Shown: one piece after another, positions 55,882 to 64,000 of the stretch
Position numbering within the stretch: position 1 is the first letter of the stretch
Layout: each line of letters opens with the position of its first letter
NCBI GenBank assembly: GCA_032207245.1
Contig: CM063507.1
Span: 95,433,895 to 95,497,894 of the forward strand
DNA: 64,000 nt
Direction: 5' to 3'
DNA from: Pardosa pseudoannulata
Taxonomy: Eukaryota; Arthropoda; Arachnida; Araneae; Lycosidae
Translations under genes and position numbers: made by a program
Notes under the pieces: model-generated
What the model was told of the DNA's origin: nothing
Seen by the model: only the letters and a program-made list of their open reading frames with translations
Database searches by the model: none

Positions 55882-58800
55882 ATGGCCCTTCTGTCTTGGA
55901 ACTGCCATGGCTTTAAATGTCACGTTCCTGACATCAGAGATCTTGTAAATAAATACCATCCCATTTGTTTTGCTCTCCAAGAGACCCTTCTCGATAGCAA
56001 TAAACAAGCTAAACTAAAACGTTATAGTACCATCAGAAAAGATCACGTAGAAGGGGGTAAGGCTTCTGGTGGTGTTGCCCTTTTCACATCCCATGACTAC
56101 CCTACCACCACTTTAAACATTAATACGGAACTTCAAGCTGTAGCTGTGCAGATACACATACATTCTCTAATAACTGTTTGTAATATTTATCTCCCTCCAA
56201 ATAATAATATCAACCAGACTTCACTTAATAACTTAATTTCACAACTTCCAGTTCCTTTCATTATAATAGGTGACCTAAATGGCCACAGTCCATTATGGGG
56301 TAGCCCCCGTCTTAATAAACGGGGTCGTAAAATAGAAAAACTTATTTCCGACCATGATCTGTGCATTTTCAATAAAAACGAAGTAACATACCTCCATTCT
56401 CCCACCAAAACCTTTCATTCAATAGATTTGGCACTCTGTAGTCCTCAAGTATTTCCTTTTTGGAAATTCAATGTAGATTCCTACCTATACAATAGTGATC
56501 ATTTTCCCATCATCTTAACGCATAATTTTGGCTCCCATGGCAGTCAGCGGTTGCCTCGTTACACACTTGGTTCCGCTGATTGGAAAAAATTCCGCACCCT
56601 AGCTAATATCTCTCCAGACATGGTCGAAAATAACAATATTGACGAAGCAGTTAATAATATTTCTAAAACAATAATTTCTGCAGCCGACGCTTCTATTCCA
56701 AAATCTTCCTGCCATTCTTATAAGCAAACAAAGCCGTGGTGGAACGAAGACTGTAGACAGACTTATAAGGAGAAAAGAAAAGCGTTTTCAGTGTTCAAAC
56801 GTTATCCGACCACTGAAAACTTTATTACGTATAAAAAGTGCAAAAGCATTTTCCGTCGCACTTTAAGACGAAGCCAGAGAGATTCGTGGGTTAACTATAT
56901 TAGCAGTATTTCTTCATCTATTTCCAGTAAAGATTTATGGGCAAAAGTTAAGCGTTGTTGTGGCGTTTACCCAAATAACCAAATTCACATTTTAAATTAT
57001 AATAACAACTTAATATCTTCTCCTGCTGATATTGCCAACACAATAGCCTCATCGCTAGCTGAAACCTCTTCATCCTCAAATTACTCGCCCTTTTTTATGA
57101 AACTCAAAATCCTTGCTGAGAAAAAACCCATAAATTTTAAAACTAAAGAAAACTTTGATTACAATAGAGATTTTACCATTTATGAATTAAATACAGCTCT
57201 ACATAATACCCATAAAACTTCTGCTGGTCCTGACAATATCTCTTATGAAATGATAAAACATCTTTCCACAAATTCATTGTCCAATCTTTTAACACTTTAC
57301 AATAGGATCTGGAAAGAACATAGCTTTCCTTCCTCGTGGAGGGATGCTGTTGTTATCCCCATTCTGAAACATGATAAAGATCCCACGAATCCTCTCAGTT
57401 ACCGTCCAATTGCTTTGACGAACTGTCTCTGCAAAATATTTGAAAAAATGATAAATGTTCGTCTCATGTACTATCTGGAAGAAAATAATTGCCTATCTAA
57501 TTTTCAGAGTGGTTTCCGTCGTGGAAGAGCCACACTAGACAACTTGATTGACCTGGAAACCAGAATCCGGAATGCTTTCGTTAAACGAAACCATCTGGTT
57601 TCTGTTTTCTGTTTTCTTCGATATCGAAAAAGCATATGACCACACTTGGCGTTATGGTCTTTTACGGAAACTTAATGATTTAGGGCTGTGTGGAAATATG
57701 CCTATTTTCATACAAAATTTCTTAGCATTAAGGACTTTCAAAGTTCGTATAGGAAATAACTTATCTCGCACTTTTACTCAAGAAGAAGGGGTTCCTCAGG
57801 GAAGCGTGTTGAGTGTTACTTTATTTATCGTAGCAATTAATGGGATTCTTAATGAGATACCACCCTCTGTAAAGGGGAGTTTATATGTTGACGACCTCCA
57901 CATCTCCTGTGATGGAGCTGATATGAGATATATAAATAGACAACTTCAAACTGCAGTTAACAAAATCAGTAAGTGGGCGAGCGAGAATGGTTTCAGCTTT
58001 TCTAGTTCAAAGACATCCTGCGTGCATTTTTGTAAAAAAAGAAGTCTGCACCCCGACCCTGAAATCCAGTTTCTTGGTAATAATATCACCATTGTAAATG
58101 AGGTGAAATTTCTCGGCGTCATCTTTGACAAAAAACTTACTTTTGCACCTCATATCACAACTTTGCGGAAAAATTGCGAAAGGAAGCTCAACATTCTAAA
58201 AGTCCTTTCGAAGACCTACTGGGGAGCTGATCGGACTTCCCTAATTAAGATCTATAATGCTCTCATCCGCTCGAAACTGGACTACGGATGTCCTGTATAT
58301 GGGTCAGCCCGTGTTTCTGTTCTAAAAAAGCTGAATACCATTCACCATTCTGCTCTCAGATTATGCTCAGGGGCTTTCAGAACATCTCCTATAGAAAGTC
58401 TCTATGTTGACTGCTGTGAGGCTCCTCTGGAATTACGTCGTCAGGTGCTATGTCTACAGTATTATTTCAGAACATCATTATATGTAAATCATCCATTCAT
58501 CAGAATACTCTCAATACTTACCTCACACGCCTCTATGATGCTAGACCTTCTTGTGTTCTGCCTTTTCAGGGAAGGATAAAAGGAATTTTAAGAGATCTTA
58601 ACTTTGACAATATTGATACTATTCCCACAGATATTAGAATTCATCCTTGGTACACTCCTAATTTTACTATTATTAACCCATTTAAGCAATTTGAAAAAAG
58701 TTCAACTGCTAATAGCGTATATCAACAAATATTTCAAGATCACAAACAATACTTTACATCTTACACTCCTGTTTTTACCGATGGCTCCAAATCCACAAAT

Positions 58801-59144
58801 TTTGTTAGCTGTGCATACAGCATCGAAGAAAAGATCAATAGCTATAGACTATATTCTAAACTTTCCATATTTTCCGCTGAAGCCTTTGCTATTTTGAAGG
58901 CTTTAGAGGAAATGACACACCACAATAGTAAAAATTTCATTATCTATACCGACTCTCAAAGTGTTTTAAATTCATTAATCTCTCCTAATTGTAATAACCC
59001 TATTATTTTCAAAATTCTCACTTTAATAACCAATCTTAATTCCATGGGAATCTCGTTAATTTTTAGCTGGGTTCCCTCTCATGTCGGCATAATAGGAAAT
59101 GAACTTGTGGATTTAGCTGCAAAGTCTGCAGAAAACTATTTAAA
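55882..59144 (+). pseudogene. LINE ORF2 (endonuclease, RT, RNase H)
   Basis: The frame from 55882 starts MALLSWNCHGFKCHVPDIRD. The AP-endonuclease motifs ALQETLL, GGVALF, IIGDLNGHSPLWG and SDHFPI are present in the first 220 codons. RT follows with VVIPILKHDKDPTNPLSYRP and SGFRRGRATLDNL. A frameshift near 57610 moves to a second frame with FFDIEKAYDHTW, EGVPQGSVLS and LYVDDLHI (catalytic residues intact). A second shift near 58490 leads to RNase H: VFTDGSKST, SAEAFAILKALEE, YTDSQSVLNSL and PSHVGIIGNELVDLAA. The last domain is cut by the gap. Confidence 0.93.
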
Positions 59145-59244
59145 NNNNNNNNNNNNNNNNNNNNNNNNNNNNNNNNNNNNNNNNNNNNNNNNNNNNNNNN
59201 NNNNNNNNNNNNNNNNNNNNNNNNNNNNNNNNNNNNNNNNNNNN
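59145..59244. other. Assembly gap (100 N)
   Basis: Exactly 100 N. It hides the LINE 3' end and the start of the right copy of the 1.65-kb duplication. Confidence 1.
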
Positions 59245-59258
59245 TGGTACTCTGGCTT

Positions 59259-60114
59259 GCTCACAGGATCTGGATGCACTCGTCCACTCTGACTTCCCAG
59301 CGTAGAATCACGTCTCCATACATGACACTAAATAAGAATGTACCTTTTTGGAGTTATTTATGAGTTCCTAACGGACAGTGCCCAATTTGAAGGGGTAAGG
59401 TTTTCCCATGTTTGAAGTTTTAAGGCTGGGTAAAGGAGACCAATCATATTTATACAACTTTCCCGATTGGACGAAAAGAAGTAAGAAGGGATAGAGATGA
59501 AAATAATATAAAATAAGAAAGGTCTAGAGGGAAGGGGTGTTCGGCAGTCGAGTCGAGGAGAGAAGTTCGACTGTTAGAGTTCGGAGGTCGAGAGTTCGAC
59601 GTCAAGTGTCCAGGACTCGAGGACAGAGTACGAGGATCAAAAGAGTTGGGCCAAAGAAAGACCTCGACATCTCGCAACGACCAGAAGTTTCCAGCTCATC
59701 CGCTTTTCAGAATCACCCCAAGTTATTTAGAAGGTCCCAGACCAGCAGTGAAACTGGAGTCGTCAACGTTGTCGTCCCATCAATTGAGATAACACGCAAA
59801 ATATCTACGTCATTTCAGAAGAACGTCCGACTGGAGTACCGCTTTGGCACACCATATAGACCCACAAATATACTGATTTTAAATATTTGAAATTGAGATT
59901 AGTACTCTCTTTTATATATATAGACTATATGTGTTTCTAAATTTTCTACTTATGTGTTTGTTTTTAAATGTTTTTCTTTGGTTTTGGGCATCATTTATTT
60001 TTACGGTTTCATCAAAAAAATTTTTAAATTGTGTTGTTCTTTTGGATTTCTCGTCTTGTTTGGCGCAGTTTGTCCCTTGAGGAATTAGCGCCACTAAATT
60101 TCAAACAACCAACC
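59259..60114 (+). mobile_element. Non-autonomous LINE-derived element, duplicate copy
   Basis: Same element and same target repeat ACTCTGGCTT (59249-59258, 60115-60124) as 53247-54135, shorter by the 32-bp motif-array deletion. Confidence 0.75.
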
Positions 60115-60336
60115 ACTCTGGCTTCCGATCTCGATTCCTTTTCCAACTCTTTTTTCACAACTTTACACCTCAGTTCAACTCCCTTTTTTTTTCTTTTCTA
60201 GTCACTTCTCAGTGAAATTTTCCCCGCATCTGCATCCCCTTCGGGTATGCAGGTGGCCTCATTAAATGGCCCCTTTGCCTAGCCCCTGTCCTTATATCTC
60301 ATGGATGCATCCCTGCCTGGGCTTCAGCGTTACACA
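60115..60336 (-). mobile_element. BEL/Pao LTR start, duplicate copy
   Basis: Starts TGTAACGCTGAAGCCC on the minus strand at 60336. Matches 54146-54352 and 41008-41251. Confidence 0.5.
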
Positions 60337-60741
60337 TGTGCCACTCCATCAGCTATAATTCCTCCGTAGGGGGTCCCCATTAAAACTCGAAGTCCACAGC
60401 TGCGTCTATATTCTTCTTAGAAATTTAGTCCACAGCTGTGTGTGCACGTGTTGACCATCGTAGGAAAGTCCATCAGTACACTCTAATTTTATCAATAAAC
60501 TGTGATAACTATGAAGTAGAGTGTAATTTTTACTTTATTCACACATCTTCAAAGAAAACTAATAAACTTCTTGACACTTGGCGTAACATACCGCCCGGCG
60601 TTGATATGCAATTTCAATAAAACCGAGTTAAAGAAATACACAATGCAAAATAAGATATGTTATACAAGAAAATTATAGACAAGATAAAGTAAACAATGAA
60701 AAACTCAATACAAGTAACTTATATTTTTACATACACAACTT

Positions 60742-60970
60742 TCACTTTTCAATTGGCAACACTGCTATTTTGGATATTGGTCTCTTATAGATACCATTCT
60801 GAGTTTTTATGCTGACGACTCGAACTTTACTGTCCTTTCCAGCAAATGTGTTTGTGCTTCCCCCTAAAAGCCATCTACAAGTAGGAAGATTGTCCTCTTT
60901 AACAATAACCGTGTCCCCAATTTTTAAGTTATTTTTCTGAACCATCCATTTGTTTCTTATTTGTGTAATG
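60742..60970 (-). pseudogene. BEL/Pao pol C-terminus (uninterrupted copy)
   Basis: The minus-strand frame reads NKWMVQKNNLKIGDTVIVKE, DNLPTCRWLLGGSTNTFAGK, then VRVVSIKTQNGIYKRPISKI and AVLPIEK with a stop. 'W......L..GD.V.VKEDN.P...W.LG......G.D..VRVV..KT..G..KRP..K...LP' is the C-terminal domain of BEL/Pao integrases. The upstream junction at about 60975 joins a Gypsy fragment. Confidence 0.85.
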
Positions 60971-61009
60971 GTTTATTATCAGGTACGACGACATGTACGT
61001 AATCCAAAA

Positions 61010-61195
61010 TTCTGTCGTGCTCTTGAGTACACTGATTGTCTTTTTTGTTGTGATGTAGTATTTCACATCGTGCTTGGCTCCCTTGCTAGATAAATTCGGT
61101 TTTCCTATTCCTGGGTACAGGCGTAGGAGGGCTGAAAATTTCGAGGCATCATTCAACGTACTAATTCGAAGGTCCTCATTGCAAGACATTACTTC
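61010..61195 (-). pseudogene. Gypsy pol fragment just upstream of RT
   Basis: The minus-strand frame reads FSALLRLYPGIGKPNLSSKG and KHDVKYYITTKKTISVL. It resembles the segment between protease and RT in Gypsy pol ('F..LL..YP....P......KH...H.I.T'). Short and isolated. Confidence 0.5.
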
Positions 61196-61299
61196 ACTGT
61201 TGATAGATAATTGAGTGATGCCATCAATCGACGCTTATGGATATCGATTAGTATTTGGAACTTGCTCCAGTCTGCAGATTTTTGTTTGCCATGAGAGAT

Positions 61300-61845
61300 G
61301 AATAGGGTGTAGGGTTATCACTCACCATTGCTAGTTCTGATCGAGGATTGGTCTTTACTATTTTATCTGCCATGACAGCCTGAGTTTCAAGGGTACCATC
61401 ACTAACAATTAATATATTTTTAATATCGCATTTTTTTCGAGCCACAGAGTCCTAAGGACTTTATCGGAAATGCCTTCCGTACTTCCGAGTGATCGGATCT
61501 TACGCAGCAGCATGCTAGGTTTCATGTCGCCAAGTTCTAAGCCCTAATTAATCGCTTGATACGTTTTGTTTCGCTCTCTTTGAAAGTGCCGAAAAGTTGT
61601 ACCTTTGCTTTACTGTACTTCTTAGTAGTAGAGTCTTTGATAATGTCCCAAATAGTCTCTATATACTTCTGTTCGAGTTGAGCGACGAGACAATTGAAGC
61701 GAATCTCTTCCGAGGTAATGCCACTGATTTTAAACTGCGTTTCAACTTAATAGAACCACATCTCGGGTTTGTCAACCCAAGAAGGAGGAAGTTTCACACT
61801 CACTTTGTTAGCTTCCAGCTTGGCTTCGGTCCAGGGTCACCAGTT
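61300..61845 (-). pseudogene. Gypsy gag remnant with 5' primer site
   Basis: At about 61830-61845 the minus strand has AATAAACTGGTGACCCTGGA, like an LTR end plus primer-binding site. Frames then read KVSVKLPPSWVDKPEMWF, a stop, VETQFKISGITSEEIRFNCL, VAQLEQKYIETIWDIIKDST, a stop after RLIRA, NLGDMKPSMLLRKIRSLGST and VLRTLWLEKN. The gag type is the same as 35804-36592. Several stops and shifts. Confidence 0.75.
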
Positions 61846-62560
61846 TATTATGACTTTTTATTAATCGGCGTCACTTGAAGTTGCGTGGATAATTATCAGG
61901 TACGACGACATCTAAGAAATCCAAAAATTTTTATGTTATCCACAATTCATTATTCACTCATCGAACTATTAATGCAAAACGACTCGTGCTACTGCGACAC
62001 ACGTGCTTTCGTATAGCAACAATTAACACACACTGTGTTGCCAAATTACATGCCTCAAACCTTTTACAGACATTGGTTACAGTTATAGAAATACCAAAAA
62101 TATGAATTATTTAATATAAAAATTAATTAAAGTTTATAATGTTGTAAAAAATTATACTTTATACATACCTTGCTTCCTAAATATTTAATACAATTAAACA
62201 TACTTTAAAAATAAAATTACATGTTACAAGTATTATTTATCGACACCAACTCAACTGATAGTTTAATATTAGTGGCTTGACATGAGCTGCCATCTAGTGG
62301 CTAAGAATTCTACTAACTCTACTTTGCAATTTATTTGAATATTAGATTAGATTCCTTTATCTCCTACACATCAGAACTGACAACAAAGCAGTGTTGCCAC
62401 AACACATAATAGAAGAGATTATAGATAGGGTTACCAAATAACAATGATTATACAAAGTATAGAATACAAAAAATGTGATTAACACTCAATACTGTTTAAC
62501 TCATTCAAACAGTCCCTTGAAGTAATACCTTCTATAATTCTATATAAGTTGAACTTCCTT
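61846..62560. other. Probable LTR remnant and unassigned sequence
   Basis: The part next to 61846 is likely the Gypsy 5' LTR. TTATCAGGTACGACGACAT occurs both at 60977 and 61893, so one end of this LTR, or a target repeat, is duplicated across the remnant. Beyond 62100 it is AT-rich and unassigned. Confidence 0.35.
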
Positions 62561-62579
62561 GCTGAGTAGTACGGCGGCA

Positions 62580-63916
62580 AACTATAGATTTGTGTCCAAA
62601 AAGACCACAAGCCAGACACTTAGGGCCAAGAGAACGACTAGGGCACGACCGAGAGAGATGTCTTACCTCATTGAAATTAAAACAACTTTGTTTAGTTTTA
62701 AATAGAATTGCGTCATTAACTTTTGAGTCTCTTGGTTGGGGATTTTTCGTCCATTACCGCGTCTATTGCCTTCATGGGTATTTTTAAAATTCGATGGATA
62801 TGAATTATTTGTATTTCTAGCACTAACTACGGATTCATAAGTTTGAAGTTTTTCCTTGAATTCAGAATACGAGTTTGCACCGTAGAGAACAGTCTTATCG
62901 GATGGAGTACCTATTATTCCCTGTATTGTATACTGAATGACAGAAGCTTCGTCAATGAAACCGTCACCACAATTCGTAATTTCGTGCATTGCAATAAAAT
63001 ATTGCATAAAACATTCACTTGAGCGTATTTTCCTATTTTCGAGTTGTTTATGAATGGAAATTGATGGGATTTTATCCGAAAACTCATGAAGTAACACGGT
63101 TTTAAATGCGTCGTACGAATTAAGATTCCGTTGTGAAAATAAAAAAAGTTTTAGCTGTTCCTACTAAAAGTCGTTTCGCAAAAATCAATTTTTGCTGATC
63201 AGTAATAGTCGGAAATAATTGGAAATTATCCCCAATGTCTTTGAAAAAAGCACAAATTGAATAAGTATCATCGGCTGAAAATTTTCTACAAGTACTTGAT
63301 AGATCCTTCAAAACAAACCAAAACTGATGAATCATCTCTGCAACCTCGGAGTTCGCAGTCATAGCACTAGACCGACTAGGGTAGGAATTTGTTACTTTCG
63401 CGTCAGAGGGAATCAAGTGTTTCGCATCTGTCACAGTAGGTGAAGGGTGTGATCTTTGATCTGTATCCAGCGCTTCGTTTGAAGTATTGAAAGAGACATC
63501 ATCGTCTGATAAAAAAAAAAATAACATCAAATGAACTACGAAATTCCACCAGATTTGTGAGGGCATGGAAATTTTTTTCACATAAAACATTTTTTTTAGG
63601 GGAAGCTTCTAAATGCAATAGGTTAGCCACAGAAATAAAGTCAGATAAAGAAAAATGTTTTAGTAAAAAATCTTTGTTTATCCAAATCAAAATTTTCAGG
63701 AAACGCGGCAAAATTTCTCATTTTCTTTCGCGATGAATGATCAAACTCAGGGTTTCCGAGAACGGTATTAAACAATTTCATTACTCGTGTTGTGCAATAT
63801 TTAAGAGAATTGGCGATCAGCGGAATATCACCTAATTTTAAAGCCATATTTGTTTTAAAAGAATTAAATAGAAGAATGTGTATGTTCTTGTAACGAAATT
63901 TGATCACATTTTTCAA
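62580..63916 (-). pseudogene. Retroelement gag (third lineage) with two zinc knuckles
   Basis: Minus-strand frames chain from 63916 to 62580 with frameshifts: MALKLGDIPLIANSLKYCTT and KLFNTVLGNPEF; HQFWFVLKDLSSTCRKFSAD, TITDQQKLIFAKRLLVGTAK; then LLHEFSDKIPSISIHKQLEN, GFIDEASVIQYTIQGIIG. After a stop, CFNFNEVRHLSRSC (a degraded knuckle: one Cys and one Gly lost) and KCLACGLFGHKSI (intact up to the stop). This is a Gypsy-type gag. The element's 5' part continues past the window end. Confidence 0.7.
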
Positions 63917-64000
63917 ATTCGCTCTCTAGCTTATTAACGTGCTTTGTAATAGCACTACGTATAACAGCTCTATTCTTTTTAAGCTTAAATAACTCATCCA

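Larger units (their letters stand above)
54890..59144 (+). mobile_element. Long Jockey-type LINE (5'-truncated, 3' end in the gap)
   Basis: It starts abruptly in ORF1 at about 54890 inside a BEL pol. It carries ORF1 with zinc knuckles and ORF2 with AP-endonuclease, RT and RNase H, and runs into the N gap at 59145. About 4.25 kb are visible. It has at least three frameshifts. Domain order and the truncated fragments at 5050, 39310, 44762 and 50644 show it is the local reference for this family. Confidence 0.92.
59245..60909 (+). repeat. Right copy of a 1.65-kb near-identical duplication
   Basis: Aligns end to end with 53233-54889. Differences are a 32-bp deletion near 59548, a 36-bp extra segment at about 60396-60431, and scattered single-base changes. 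The alignment stops exactly where the LINE begins in the left copy. The right copy continues uninterrupted into BEL pol. Confidence 0.9.

Noticed and set aside
61597..61878. 93-codon + strand frame
   Set aside because: Antisense shadow of the broken Gypsy gag on the minus strand.

Overview
The window looks like an AT-rich invertebrate, probably arthropod and possibly arachnid, nuclear genome. This is inferred from long TE-packed introns, mariner, Tc1, piggyBac, pogo and Helitron remnants, Jockey-type LINEs, Gypsy, BEL/Pao and Penelope-like retroelements, and tRNA-derived SINEs. Nothing looks bacterial or organellar. Two 100-N scaffold gaps lie at 34045-34144 and 59145-59244.

The only host gene I can support is on the + strand from 1677 to 29444. 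Nine exons (131, 187, 55, 142, 103, 102, 75, 120 and 129 nt) join in phase into 348 codons of a multiple C2 and transmembrane domain protein (MCTP): the end of one C2 domain, a complete third C2 domain with its calcium-binding aspartates, and the start of the C-terminal membrane region. The 5' exons lie before the window. The last exons, with the second membrane segment, were not found here.

The introns (1-29315 and at least to about 34 kb) are built from nested mobile elements. They include three Helitrons ending in a hairpin plus CTAG, a group of non-autonomous DNA elements with CA-G termini and 6-bp target duplications, TTAA-flanked piggyBac-like deletion derivatives that keep the transposase Cys-rich tail, a second TTAA MITE family (four copies in the window), a hAT MITE, two mariners, two Tc1 remnants, a pogo/Tigger remnant, a solo Gypsy LTR, tRNA-derived SINEs, and an older unclassified repeat ('family X') that hosts many of the others.

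From about 34 kb to the end the window is a retroelement graveyard, mostly on the minus strand. It has Gypsy gag, protease, RT, integrase and LTR pieces, CCHC gag fragments of a second lineage, BEL/Pao pol ends with LTRs, and a degenerate Penelope-like RT. Jockey-type LINEs lie on the + strand, including one long copy at 54890-59144 with ORF1 zinc knuckles, AP-endonuclease, RT and RNase H.

The most useful observations are: (1) a 3'-terminal hairpin with compensatory base changes shared by all LINE 3' ends in the window and by an apparent LINE-derived non-autonomous element; (2) the 6-bp-TSD MITE group; (3) a TTAA MITE inside a Gypsy RT whose reading frame resumes exactly across the target duplication; and (4) a 1.65-kb near-identical duplication around the long LINE and gap, best explained as an uncollapsed heterozygous LINE insertion.
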